Of a stretch of 64,000 nt of DNA, positions 23,567 to 34,850 are shown one piece after another. Source of the DNA: Dryas octopetala (Eukaryota > Streptophyta > Magnoliopsida > Rosales > Rosaceae); contig OY992836.1 of the NCBI GenBank assembly GCA_963921425.1, positions 21,617,889 through 21,681,888 of the forward strand. The letters are read 5' to 3'. A program made the translations under genes and the position numbers. The notes beneath the pieces are model-generated. The model saw nothing but the letters and a program-made list of their open reading frames with translations, had not been told where the DNA came from and searched no databases. Numbering within the stretch: position 1 is the first letter of the stretch; every line of letters starts with the position of its first letter.

Positions 23567-25309
23567 TCTCCAGATATTAAATGTATGTATTCTCTTTGTA
23601 GTACAGGCGCAAGGAATTAAACTTTCCTTCAGTTTTTTTTTTTGGGTAATCATAAGGTATGGTTTTGTGTCAAAACATGATCTTGAGAATCCTGATAGCC
23701 TGACGGCTGACATATGATCATCAAGTTTTAATCAGTCAAAAGTATTTTTGAGTTATTTTTAGTTTGAGATGTTCAGGACCTCTTTGAACAAAGTTTCAAA
23801 GAATCTATTATTCATGTTCATTATTATTTTTTGTACTATCAAATCTACGAGACTGGCTTTTTCTACAGCAAATCTTCTATGATAGAAACAAAGCCGATGG
23901 TGTACTACAAACACTTGCTTACAGTTTAGAACTAAAACTGTTATGTCAAGCATTACTAACATTTCCTCACTGCTTATGGCATCTCTAACACCTTTTCTGC
24001 TGTATTCTGCTTGTTCTCCCCACTGCTTAAGGCATCTCTAACACTTTTTCTGCTGTATTCTGCTTGTTCTCTCTTAATGAAAAAAATTATTGGAAAATCC
24101 TGAATTTTTCAGATTGATGTGGATATTGGATCATCGTCTGTAGCAAGGAGTGTCATCGGACTTGTCTTAGGATATGTCACAAGCATAGTTGTTGACCTTG
24201 CAATTTTGATAGAGGTTTGTTTCTTTGTGATTGTTACATTTTTAAAGTACAGTGCTCCTTATATCAACTTTTGGTCTTCTTTTGGTGTGGACTTCTGGTA
24301 GTGGATGTGTTAAGTATTGGTTAGATATAATTTTGTACTTCCACCCGTAGATGTGTGTGTGTTAGAGAGAGAGAGAGAGAGAGAGAGATGTAGAACCAAA
24401 AGGGAGGAGAAATAGTTACAGTAAGGTCTATTTATAATCTAGTCTACCTCCTTCGGTTACAGTAAGGCTTCTTAATATAATATGTAGTCCAAACCCAATG
24501 TTGAAATTGAAACTCTAATAGTGAATGAAATCCTAGTCAAATTAAGATAACCCTACATAATATAAAAATCCCAAACTAGATAAAAATTTAAAGCCCAAGT
24601 TAAACTAAATACCTAATATAATGTCTCCATACTTTTTTATAAATAATACAGTATATAAATAAAAATGGAAGAGAAATACAAGTCATTGACGAAGTCCATC
24701 ATTATAATGTCTCCATATTATCTACATCCGAGATGGAGAGGAGAGTCAGTTGTTATGCATACCAGTTTATGCAGTTTGATATTAGAGTACATAACATAAC
24801 AGAAATGTTAATCTCTAGATTCCCTACATGAAAAATATATATTAATTGGTGTAACCTAGTTTGATGTATCCTAATGTTTCAAGATGGTGTATATTAGCAT
24901 TTGGTTAAGTAAATCAGAGATGGTATAGCATCTGGGATGTTAAGGTGGTTACAGCAGCTTGATTTTTGCGTTCATCTTGGGGGCTCTTCCTTGCTTTGAT
25001 GTTCCTTTTGTAATTGTCACCAATATAAATTTTATACATTGGTTGCAGCCTTAGGTTTTCTCCTGTAATATCAGTTAAATCATTACTAAAGCTAGAAAAA
25101 CAACTATAATCTACTTTCTGGTATATTGCCTTACAAATAATAATTAATGATGTTAGCAGTGTATTAGCTAGAGCATGTGATAAACACGTAGGTATTAACA
25201 GATTTTATGTTTGCAGGCAAGGGAGGAGGAAGAGTTGCCCGAGTACATTCTTGGGACTGTTCGGCTAAATCGTTTGAGGCTCAACTCTGCTGTTCATTTG
25301 GAGGTTTGA
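15535..25309 (+). CDS. EDR2-like protein: PH + START + DUF1336 (EDR2_C) lipid-binding protein
   Basis: Twenty-two exons give 746 residues: 15535-15789, 15880-15954, 16061-16114, 16461-16526, 16686-16744, 17265-17341, 17592-17714, 17879-17913, 18022-18122, 18190-18285, 18734-18798, 19144-19215, 20388-20558, 21186-21385, 21532-21562, 21744-21919, 22053-22154, 22450-22497, 23099-23242, 23342-23437, 24113-24214, 25217-25309. Order: a PH domain (about 35-155; FEYFGWVYHLGVNSIG), a START domain (about 225-430; YQWKCVRTINGVRIFEDV), an acidic linker (SSSSEEETENDE) and DUF1336 (about 505-740; DPSQFNGSL, VINLQVPAKPNY, GYWMVKRAVGTKACLLG). From memory it is orthologous to Arabidopsis At2g28320, a relative of EDR2, which restrains salicylate-linked cell death and binds phosphoinositides; that role here is inferred. 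Odd points: a GC-AG intron at 23243-23341, and a linker about 12 residues shorter than I remember at the exon 21532-21562 junction. Introns are long and hold a TRIM element and microsatellites. Confidence 0.9.
20713..20993 (+). mobile_element. TRIM-type miniature LTR retrotransposon in an intron
   Basis: Two direct repeats of 82 bp, 20713-20794 and 20912-20993, align along their whole length though diverged. Directly after the left one comes TGGTATAGGAGC (20795-20806), close to the TGGTATCAGAGC primer-binding site for initiator Met tRNA. A G-rich tract (GCATGTGGGGG, 20901-20911) precedes the right one. The 5 bases on either side are identical (GAAAT at 20708-20712 and 20994-20998). Total length is 281 bp with no coding capacity. 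All marks of a TRIM are present. It lies in the intron between exons 20388-20558 and 21186-21385 of the EDR2-like gene. Confidence 0.85.
23505..23562. repeat. (CT)n microsatellite
   Basis: About 28 CT units in the intron after exon 23342-23437 of the EDR2-like gene. It is likely length-polymorphic. Confidence 0.9.
23968..24073. repeat. 53-bp tandem duplication in an intron
   Basis: Copy 1 is 23968-24020 and copy 2 is 24021-24073, with only about four differences. It lies just before the acceptor of exon 24113-24214 and so also repeats part of the polypyrimidine-rich branch region. Confidence 0.88.
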
Positions 25310-27044
25310 TGTTGTATCAACATTCTTTAATCATTTTTTCGACCTTTGTCAGAGCTATTGCTTCAATGGGGGGTTTCGTTTTTGTTTTTTGATAAGAGCT
25401 TCACCAGGGTTTTGTTTTCTAATTTACACAGTCTACTGTAGAATAAAACATTTAATTGAGACATTGAGTGGCTTGACATGCCATATAAAGTAATACAAAG
25501 ATGGAAGGCCATTTTCTTCTTCTACTTGAACTCTTTATCTGAATGCAGTTTGCAGTTTCAAGGGCCAAACATGAGTTTATACTTGGCAAGTAACCAGGCT
25601 GTTATGCTAGAATGTTTAAACTAGACAAGGCTTAGCAACTTAGCATAACCACTGGTTATTTTTTGCATTTCAGTTTACTATTTCATTTTCCTCCACATTT
25701 TGGCACTTATTTGTTCTGTAATGTCACCTTTTGACATGTATAGTGAAGTTTTAGCCTTCCCGAACTAATAAAGGTGTCCTCCTACCTAGCTTTTCAGATT
25801 CACTAGGTTAGTATACATACCAAGGAATGTCTGCCTTTTAGCATCAGGCTTTAGAAAGAAAGGGAAAGTGATTTTTGTCATACTGCAGAAATGACTGATA
25901 TGGAACTTTGAGTAGCAAGGCAGTCAGTTTCTTAGAATCATGTGACTGATGTCTGATGCTATTGCATTGACTTCATCCTTTAACAGTTTCCACTTTCCAG
26001 GGGGGTCAATATGCCAACTCCCGTGAAATCATAAACATCATGTTACAATATATTCCTCATTCAAAGCATGGCTGCAAGAAATTGTGGTGTTCTATGAGCA
26101 GACTTCATTTAGCCTAATCATAATTTGGCAGGAGAAGTGTCTCTCTTACATTTCTCAATTCAGTTTTTCGTTCAGCATATATATCTCTAATTAGCAGCAT
26201 AATTTGTGCTTCTTTCAAATTATTTTTTGTCATTGCCTTCTTATGGCCTTGCCCATAATCCTGGATGATGTTGACAAAAACTAGTAAAATTGAAGATGGA
26301 TGACAGTTATATATTTATAGCATGGTCCTCTGGTCATAGAGTATACAATTACAGTGAGTCAGTGATCTGAAAGAAAGAAGTAAAGAAAGAAAAGATGAAG
26401 AGGGTTCTTTTCTTCAATCACTTTATTAACTCCAACCACTCTATCTTTGCTTTTTTGAATGTATTATGCATGCTTTATGCATGATTGGTGTCTTTTTTGG
26501 CATCATGTTAATCCATTTTTGCTCATTAGTTTCCGCACCACCAATATTTTGACGAATAAGACTAAATGGTACCCGTATTTTACAACTATGTCCCTCAGAA
26601 AGTCCAAATTACCCCCAACTTCATTTACGGCAGATCTCATTGCATTTCAAGGTGACCATCAGTGGGTGGGCATCTTTGCCCCACAAATGAAAAATGGGCA
26701 AGAACAGAATTTCAGCGAAATCCAAGTTAAATATTTGTTTTTAGTGTAGTTAATTATTATATGATTAGATGAGGGATGGTATCAAATCAGATATTAAGCT
26801 CCTACCCTTTTGACTCTAAAATGGGAATCCAATTCACTTGGATTTTTCTTTTCCTAAAAAGATGTGTTGTTCTCACTCAGCACACAGTCAAATGAATCCA
26901 ATTCAAATCAAATCCGCGGTGCAGTGTACGTCTCTTTCATGAAATGCTGTCTAGGGCAAACTTTTGGTTTGTTTTTTTCCATCACCATCTTCTGAGTTCT
27001 TGGACTGCATATGACTAACCTTCTTAATTAAGTCCCAAAAAGAA
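25310..27044. other. 3' flank of the EDR2-like gene and intergenic DNA
   Basis: After the stop codon the sequence is A+T-rich with no recognised gene. A 96-codon open frame at 26459-26749 has no family signature. The stretch ends at the target duplication of the inverted-repeat element at 27053. Confidence 0.55.
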
Positions 27045-27306
27045 TTAAGGAAGAGTGCTGCTATTTGCACACCCTAAATTTCTCTTTGCACACCCTTTCT
27101 TGAAAAAAAAAAAAAAACTCAAGGAAAAAGACCATTTGGCCCTTCCCTCACCCACACACCCCCATCCATTTTTCTTTTTGCACACCCTCCCTAAACAGAA
27201 AAAAAAAACACACACACCCAAAACTCACACACCCCATCCCCATCTCCCCCGTGCCCACCACCATGCACCAGCCCCGACCACCCCAGCCCTCCAGCCACCG
27301 CGCGCA

Positions 27307-27309
<3 letters not shown>

Positions 27310-27362
<53 letters not shown>
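27310..27362. repeat. (CT)n microsatellite inside the foldback element
   Basis: About 26 TC units between the left arm and the central hairpin of the element at 27053-28361. Confidence 0.92.
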
Positions 27363-27364
<2 letters not shown>

Positions 27365-27398
27365 TCCCTCTCTCCTCTCACCCAGCAGACAGCCAAAC

Positions 27399-27570
27399 AA
27401 CTTAAAAAAAAAAAATGCAGCGGGTTCGGCGGACCAGTGCCGAACCCGGTGGTTTCGTTCGACAGGTACCCGCCGAATAGAATAGGATTGTTCGGTGGGT
27501 ACTTACCGAACGAAACCATCGGGTTCGGCACTGGTCCGCCGAACCCACTCCAATTTTTTTTTTTTTAAGT
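27399..27570. repeat. Central near-perfect hairpin of the foldback element
   Basis: Arm 27422-27477 pairs with 27491-27546, 56 bases each, around a 13-base loop. Only five positions differ; three of those would be G-U pairs in RNA of the given strand. The stem continues outward with an A-run (27400-27415) pairing with a T-run (27554-27567), giving about 75 bp. The stem itself contains the shorter repeat GGGTTCGGC in several orientations. Confidence 0.92.
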
Positions 27571-27619
27571 TATTCTCTCCGGCGCGCGACGGTGAGCTAG
27601 CTGCGAGGAAGGTGGTGGC

Positions 27620-28170
27620 GCGCGGTGGTGGTTCTGCGAGGAATGTGGTGCTGCTGGTGCGAGGAAGGTGGTGATCGGCGGAGGGAAAAAAAACAGAGAG
27701 AGGGGTGGGGTGGTCGGGGCTGGGTTGGGCGGAGGGCTGGGGTGGTCGGGGCTGGGTTGGGCGCGGGGAGAGTGGTGCAGCATGGAGGAGAGAGAGGGGT
27801 GGTGCATGGTGGTGGGCACGGGGAGAGTGGTGCAGCAGGGTGGTGGGCGCAAGGTGGTGGTGCTGCGCGCGGGGAGGGTAGTGCAGCATGGTGGTGGGCG
27901 CGGGGAGGGTGGTGCAGCAGGGTGGTGGGCGCACGGTGGGGATGGGCGCACGGTGGGGCCGGGGCTGGGTGGAGGGGAGGGAGGAAGTCGGGCTGGGTGG
28001 AGGGGAATGAGGTGGTCGGGCTGGGGCTTGGTGGAGGGGAGGGAGGAGGTCGGGCTGGGTGCATGGATGGGAAGGAGGTGGGCTGGGTCGGGGCTGGAGG
28101 GAGGGTGCGACGGGGCTGGGCTTGGTGGAGGGGAGGGAGGAGGTGGGTGCTGCGTGGGTGGCCGGTGGGT
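27620..28170. repeat. G-rich imperfect tandem repeats
   Basis: Strongly strand-asymmetric sequence made of variants of GGTGGTGGGCGCGGGGAG followed by GTGGTGCAGCA, and further right GGCTGGGTGGAGGGGAGGGA. It accounts for the long Pro/His-rich or Gly/Arg-rich open frames on both strands, which are not real genes. The left arm of the element contains a short C-rich counterpart at about 27246-27300. Confidence 0.85.
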
Positions 28171-28369
28171 GTGGTCGGGTGAGGGAGATGAAGGGGGTGT
28201 GTGTGTTTTTTTTTGTTTGTTGATGGGGTGTGCAAAAGAGAAAAAATTGAGTTAGGGTGTGTTGGGTGAGGGGTAAGTGTGTCTTTTTTTTTTAGTTTTG
28301 ATTTTTTTTTTACAAAAGGGTGTGCAAAAAGAAAAAACAGGGTGTGCAAATAGCAGCACTCTTAAGGAA

Positions 28370-30047
28370 AATATGAGATACCATGTTTATAATAACCTTA
28401 TATCATGAGTTTGGCCAAAAACAAATTATAGATATTACCCTCAAGATTAATATCACATAGCCAAGCTACATAGTGACGAGTTGTTTTAAGTGCACAAGTA
28501 GAAGGGTTGTCTCCATGATTTAATAAATTGTCACGGGAGCTCCGTGAAAGTGTGAAGCATTAATGCAGTGCACCCGTGATGGTAAACCCAAAACTTGAAT
28601 CAACAGACACACTTGCATGACATGATATCCGTATGGCCCAAGAGTTTTGCACTTCAATTAATGAAGAAGCAAAATAAGACTGGCTTTTCCATTCCATTTA
28701 TGTATACATTTACAATTTTACACAGTTACACTAATGCTATAGTGCTTTTGGTTTTAGTAGTTTTCTTTGCTTTATACAAATTAACTTTCCTCTCTGTCTC
28801 CTTGCTTGGCTTGTATACATCGACACGTTTAACCCAAAAAGTAGATATTGACACAATTCACAAACCCACCCATGACCCATGGGAGGGAACTATATATCTT
28901 TATCGTTTATCACCATCCTGATCCAACAAATAGCTATCTAGCTTTGACTCTTAATTTGAAGGGTTCCAAAGAACCAAACGAAGAGAAAAAAATTTACCTA
29001 TTACGGTTATACATTCTATATATTTATGTCTTTATCACTGTTACGGTTATATACATTCTATATATTTATGTCTTTATCACTACTTAACCTGTCACTCATG
29101 CATCTACTTGGTACATAAGGCTGTATGACCTGTCCCTCACTACTTAACCTGTCCCTCATTTACTTCTTAACACGAAACGAAACACGTATGATCTGTGAAA
29201 TCGCTGTTAAGGTCAAGACCCTGGCCTTTATGCATGTCCTCGAAGGACACAAAAGGCTGGCCTCAATACAAATCAAGAAAAAGGCAACTTCTTTTATCAC
29301 CAACCTTGTCTCTACTCTTTACTCTTTTGCATTTCCTCGTGCCATTCCTGCACCTGCTACTGTCATTTCAAAACCCCAATGAAATCCTCCAATCAGAATT
29401 ATTCTTGTCCATACATATTAATTGCTCAAAGTGTGACAGTACCAAAAACTTAATTAATGCCTTCATAGGGCCAATATACATAATATTCTTATTTTTTTGC
29501 TTTAATTTTTTCTGAACACCGAAAAATGAAAACAATTAATACAAATAAAATAACATGAGGACGCAACAGATTGGATTTAGTATTTTAGACTATTTAGTAC
29601 AACTACTACTCCTACAGTCCTACCAAACCTTTTATTTTTATTGAGGCTTCAACTCCTATTTACTTTACTCTGTGCACCATCAACATAATAGGTGACAGCC
29701 ATAATTGCAAGGAAACAGCAAAAGGATGATTTTCGCATAGCCAGTATATACATAGTAACACTTTTCGGCACCATATATAATCATGATTTAATATTCCCTT
29801 CACATTCTTCATGCACATTCATCATGGACAATCATTACTAAGAAGATTACCTTATAATGATCACAATCAAAGAATAGTTCTAAAGTATTAGGAATTATAG
29901 GTAATTCCGTGAGTATTCAAGTGTCAAAATATTACATTGAGAATAAATTAATAGTTTTATTTCTTATGGAGATGAATCTATAACATTTTATTTGTAACAT
30001 CAATTATTAATGAGGCCCACTCAATATAGGAATTGAATAATTCGAAT
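28370..30047. other. Intergenic A+T-rich stretch
   Basis: No gene recognised. Contains the short tandem repeat at 29001-29082 and a phrase ACTTAACCTGTCNCTCA repeated near 29083 and 29140. The open frames at 28595-29515 show no coding signature. Confidence 0.55.
29001..29082. repeat. Tandem repeat, two 40-42 bp units
   Basis: 29001-29040 and 29041-29082 both begin TTACGGTTATA and end TTATGTCTTTATCACT. They differ by a two-base insertion. Intergenic. Confidence 0.9.
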
Positions 30048-30248
30048 CGTCTATTTTATAGGTTTTTATTAAAAAAATTATCATTGCAAAAAATTAGGTA
30101 AATCGACAACCATTTACCTATAAAGATTAAATGGTCAACATTTCAAATGTTTATTTTATTAACCACTTAATTTTTGTAGGTAAATAGTTTCCAATTTACC
30201 TAATTTTTTACAAAGTTGATCCTTTAATAGAGACCTAAATAATAAACG
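30048..30248. mobile_element. About 200-bp foldback MITE
   Basis: The sequence is a near-complete inverted repeat. From 30048 it reads CGTCTATT, then AAAAAATTAGGTAAAT and ATTTACCTA. The reverse complement from 30248 reads CGTTTATT, then AAAAAATTAGGTAAAT and ATTTACCTA. Arms meet near 30150. Each arm contains its own small palindrome (TAGGTAAAT / ATTTACCTA). No coding capacity; the target duplication is not clear. Confidence 0.7.
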
Positions 30249-31146
30249 TTTTAGAGTGTTGAAATTATATATGAAATGAATCCTATTAAAAACTTGCGTA
30301 AAAAATTGTGCCAAAAATAGAATAACATGGATCCACCCCATCTCTTATAATGTAACAAAGAAAAATAATTAAATTATCAACAACAATCCTACAAAGGTAG
30401 CCATCAAAATCGAACCATATAAAGCCATAGACCCACAACAAGAGGTGTGATTTATTTTAAAAAAACCCGACATCTAAGCGCATCACAATGTGGATAACAA
30501 TGTAAGGTGGAAGAGTGAGGACGGAGCGACCTTGGCCCCATCACAGCCTAATTGTGGTAATTAACAAATAATTATGCATCAGTTTAATTCTTACACTCCA
30601 TACATAATTATTGACATTGTATTCAACCTTACTTAACAGTAAAGCAATTTGTTAGAATCCATCTAACCGAAAGAGACTATACAGAATACACCTTTACTAT
30701 TTTTATAACATAAACATGGATATTGGTGATTTGGGTATATGTCCCACGGTGCGCAAATACCAATTCAAAAACTCAGTCACTGCTTTACTGCTACTACTAG
30801 AGTACTAGCTTATTGGATTCTTTCTAGTGAAAAGGAAAAAGAGATGCCCTGTGGCCTGTGATGTAAAAGCTCTATTCCTAATGGCCAACACCATCCAAAT
30901 AAACAAACACCCCAAGCGTCCCTTCTTGCTCCCAAAAGCAACCCAATAATATTCTCATTTCAACTAATCAGTATACACCCATTCATTCCCTTCCTTTGTG
31001 CCCTCTTTCTCTAGTTCCCATGCATATATGGATCACAGTTCACTCACCAAAACAAACAAACAAACGGATACCTTATTATAATCTGACACATTATCTTTCT
31101 TTGGGTGTCTAAATTTGTCACTCTCTCTTCCCAACTGCGAGTTCCA
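30249..31146. other. Promoter region of the LRR receptor gene
   Basis: No gene or repeat recognised. The last 150 bases before the ATG are pyrimidine-rich and contain an AAACAAAC repeat, as expected for a leader. Confidence 0.5.
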
Positions 31147-34100
31147 ATGGGAATTTCCAATTGCTTCTACTTGAATCTTCTTGTCCCTTTGATGTTCTTT
31201 GTAGTGGCTTCAGCAGGAGATCTCTACTCAGAGACCCTTCTGAGCTTAAAATCTGAGCTTGTAGATGACCATGGTAGTTTGAAAGACTGGTCTGTGCCTT
31301 CTGGAGAAAACCCATCTGGGAAAATCTATGCATGTTCTTGGTCTGGTGTCAAATGTAACAAGAATTCCACTGTTACTGGTTTGGACCTGTCAATGAAGAA
31401 TCTTAGGGGTGCAATGTCGGGAAAGCAATTCAGTGTCTTCACTGAGCTTGTTGATCTCAACCTCAGTTCCAACTCATTCTCTGGCCAGCTCCCTGTGGGA
31501 ATTTTCAACCTCACCAATCTGAGAAGCTTGGATATTAGCAGAAACAACTTTTCTGGTCAATTCCCTGGTGGGGCCTCCGGTCTTCAGAGCCTGGTTGTGT
31601 TTGGTGCCTTCAGCAACAGCTTTTCAGGGTCATTGCCTGTTGAGGTTTCACAGCTTCAACATCTCAAGGTCCTCAATTTGGCTGGAAGTTATTTCAGGGG
31701 ACCAATCCCATCAGAGTATGGTTCTTTCAAGAGCCTTGAGTTTCTTCATCTTGCAGGGAATATTCTCAGTGGAGGCATACCACCAGAACTGGGCAAGCTC
31801 AAAACAGTCACCCACATGGAGATTGGCTACAATTATTACCAGGGAAGCATCCCATGGCAATTGGGCAACATGAGTCAGCTTCAGTATCTTGATATTGCTT
31901 ATGCAAACCTCTCTGGCTCTATCCCAAGGGAACTTGGCAATCTCACCAAGCTTGAGTCACTTTTTCTCTTCAGAAACCAGCTCACTGGACCAATACCAAG
32001 GGAATTCAGCAAAATCCGGTCTCTCACAAGCTTGGATCTTTCTGATAATCTAATTTCTGGGCCTATTCCTGATAGCCTTTTGGAGTTGAAGAGCCTTAAA
32101 CTGCTCAGTCTTTTTTACAATGAGATGAGTGGCACTGTTCCTGAAGGAATTGCAGAGCTTCCATCACTAGAGACTCTTCTTATATGGAACAATTTTTTCT
32201 CTGGGAATCTTCCACAGAGCTTGGGCAGGAACTCAAACCTCAAGTGGGTGGATATGTCCACAAACAATTTCATTGGCAGCATTCCACCAGATATCTGTGT
32301 GAAAGGTGTGCTATTTAAGTTGATACTGTTTTCAAATAATTTTACAGGCAGTCTTTCACCATCTCTGTCCAATTGTTCTTCGCTTGTTCGTCTTCGGCTT
32401 GAAGATAACTCATTCTCAGGTGAGATCCCTTTGAAATTTAGCCATCTTCCTGATATCTCATATGTCGACTTATCCATGAACAACCTTACTGGTGGGATTC
32501 CAATAGATATATCCCAAGCTCCCAAGCTTGAGTACTTTAATGTTTCCAATAATCCAGAGTTAGGGGGCACAATTCCTGAACAAACATGGTCTTTGCCACT
32601 TCTTCAGAATTTTTCAGCATCCTCGTGTAGCATCTTAGGCCATCTTCCTCCATTCCAAAACTGCAAATCCATATCTGTTGTTGAACTGAACATGAACAGT
32701 TTATCAGGAACTGTTCCGAAAACTATTTCAAACTGCCGAGCTCTTGAGAGGATGGCTTTAGCTAACAATAATTTATCAGGTCATATACCTGAGGAGCTTG
32801 CAAGTCTTCCTGCTCTTGGTGTCCTAGACCTGTCACATAATAGTTTCAATGGACCAATACCTACAAAGTTCGGTTCTTCTTCAAGCTTAGTTCTTCTAAA
32901 TGTGTCTTTCAACGACATTTCTGGAACCATTCCCTCTAAAAAGATATTGAGAACAATGGGAAGTAGCGCATTCATTGGAAATCCAAAGCTCTGTGGAGAA
33001 CCTCTGAGATCATGTCCTGGTTCAGTGGCTATATTTGGAAGCAGAGGCACTGGGAAGCTTATATGGCTTGTGCTACTGTGTGCAGGTGTAGTTATGTTAA
33101 TTACTCTATCAGTTCTGGGGGTATTTTATTTTCAAAGAGGCAGCAAAGGCCAATGGAAGATGATCTCATTTGCTGGACTTCCTCAGTTCACAGCAAATGA
33201 TGTATTGAAGAGCTTCAGTTCCATAGAATCCATGGATGCATTGCTTCCATTGTCAGCTTCAGTATGCAAAGCGGTTCTCCCCACAGGAATCACAGTTTCA
33301 GTGAAGAAGATTGAATGGGAAGCAAAGAGAATCCAAGTTATGTTGGAATTTATAACCCAAATTGGGAATACAAGACATAAGAATCTAATTAGGTTGCTTG
33401 GGTTTTGCTACAACAAGCATCTGTCTTATCTCTTGTACGATTATTTGCCCAATGGAAATTTGGCTGAAAAGATCAGAGTGAAAAGGGAATGGGCAGCCAA
33501 GTACAAAATTGTGATGGGCATTGCAAAGGGATTGTGCTTCCTTCACCATGACTGTTATCCTCCAATTGCCTATGGAGATTTGAGATCATGTAATATAGTG
33601 TTTGATGAAAATATGGAACCTCGTTTGACTGAATTCGGGTTCAAGCATCTGCTCGAGTTGAACAAAGGTTCATTTCCAGCAGCAACTTCCACAAGGAATA
33701 CAGGTATGCATAAAAATATATGTTCTTTCATGTAGCAGAGATAATTCTGTGGAATGTTGTTGTCTTTAAAAAGTTTTACTCTGCCACGCCAAACAAACAA
33801 TTTAACCCTTCCATGACCAGTTCTATAACCACAGTAGAGAATATGTCTGAACAACCTTAAATATACTTTATAAGCCTCTGCAAAATTAGTGGCCCAAAAC
33901 AAGAAAATTTTGTGCTTTGCCTATAATAGAATTTAAAGGATATCGCTCTCCGAAAGCACAAAATTTTCTGGTCTGGGGCCTGTAGAGATGGTGAAAGATT
34001 TATACGGTTTGATTTCTTTTGTGTATGAGCCTTGATCTATTCTATAATTGCTCATTTTGTTTGGAACCAGAAGCAGTTGTTAAAATTTTGTTTACAAATT

Positions 34101-34417
34101 TTTGGACAGGTGATACCAATAGTGCCATAAAAGAGGAGCTATACAGAGATGTATACAGCTTTGGGGAGATCGTGCTGGAAATTTTAACAAATGGAAGGTT
34201 GACGAATTCAGGAGCAAGCATACAAAGCAAGTCAAGGGAAGTGGTTCTGAGAGAAATCTATAGTGAGAATGAAGTTGGTTCCAACATTTCAGTGCAAGAA
34301 GAGATAAAACTGGTTCTTGAGGTTGCTACACTTTGCACTAGGAGTAGACCATCGGATCGACCATCCATGGAAGATACATTAAAGCTTTTAAGGGTTGAAA
34401 AGCCACAAAAAAAATGA
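31147..34417 (+). CDS. MOL1: LRR receptor-like protein of the MOL1/TDR type with a degenerate kinase domain
   Basis: Two exons, 31147-33703 and 34110-34417, encode 954 residues. The start is the first ATG of the frame (MGISNCFYLNLL); the open frame extends upstream only through non-ATG codons. Residues 1-24 are a signal peptide. An N-terminal cap (CSWSGVKCNKNST) is followed by about 22 leucine-rich repeats of the NLSGxIP type, a CSIL/CPG cysteine cap, a membrane helix at about 638-660 and a kinase-like domain at about 685-950. From memory it matches Arabidopsis MOL1 (At5g51350), an LRR-XI receptor related to TDR/PXY that restrains cambial growth. The kinase part looks inactive: no glycine loop, HRD is YGD (809-811) and DFG is EFG (829-831), while a VKK lysine (720/721) remains. 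No APE motif is seen. The intron sits in the activation segment. Signalling would need an active partner kinase; that is inference. Confidence 0.88.
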
Positions 34418-34850
34418 CCCAACTTTTGAAGCAGCTGCAGGGTTATGATTCTAATGCAGATTACCAATTGAAAAACATAGATATACACAAGTGCTTGACT
34501 GATAAGAGTGGCTGTCTGTAGTCAATTTGTTCTATAGCTTGCTTCTATCATAAGCAATAGAACTGTCTTTGCTGTATAATAGTGCCATATAATATAAGTT
34601 TGTGTACCCTTCCTTTAATGCATGTGTGAAAATTTGTTAAACTGGGACCTCTTATCTGCTAATTTTATATTTTCCTATTACAAAACTATGTAGAACCCAC
34701 TTGTATATTAATAACCAAAAGCAATATAATAATAAACATTGCCATAGCCCTTAGTATTAACAGAAATAATTGACATTAGCATTACACTATTTCAGTTATG
34801 GGCCTTGGGCCATATTACACAATCATTTTCATCAAATTGCTTCAATCCAA

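Larger units (their letters stand above)
27053..28361. mobile_element. 1.3-kb terminal-inverted-repeat (foldback) element with 8-bp target duplication
   Basis: Both ends begin, reading inwards, with GAGTGCTGCTATTTGCACAC, and similarity continues for more than 50 bp. The word TTTGCACACCC recurs three times in each arm. Identical 8-bp flanks TTAAGGAA occur at 27045-27052 and 28362-28369. The two arms are related along most of their length, so the element is a large foldback. The right arm is longer because a G-rich repeat (about 27620-28170) has expanded. The middle has a CT microsatellite and a strong hairpin. No transposase frame was seen. The 8-bp duplication would suit hAT, but the termini are not classical for it and a Mutator-like origin (9-11 bp) is the alternative. 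Confidence 0.88.

Noticed and set aside
23351-23620. Open frame with a long Leu-Ser run
   Set aside because: It is a translated CT microsatellite joined to a real exon (23342-23437) and is not a separate gene.
27503-28349. Long Pro/His-rich (minus) and Gly/Arg-rich (plus) open frames, up to 250 codons
   Set aside because: They arise from the G-rich low-complexity repeat of the foldback element, are open in several frames on both strands, and match no family.
31105-31146. Upstream start for the receptor gene at 31105
   Set aside because: The codon is GTG, not ATG. The signal peptide begins at the ATG at 31147.
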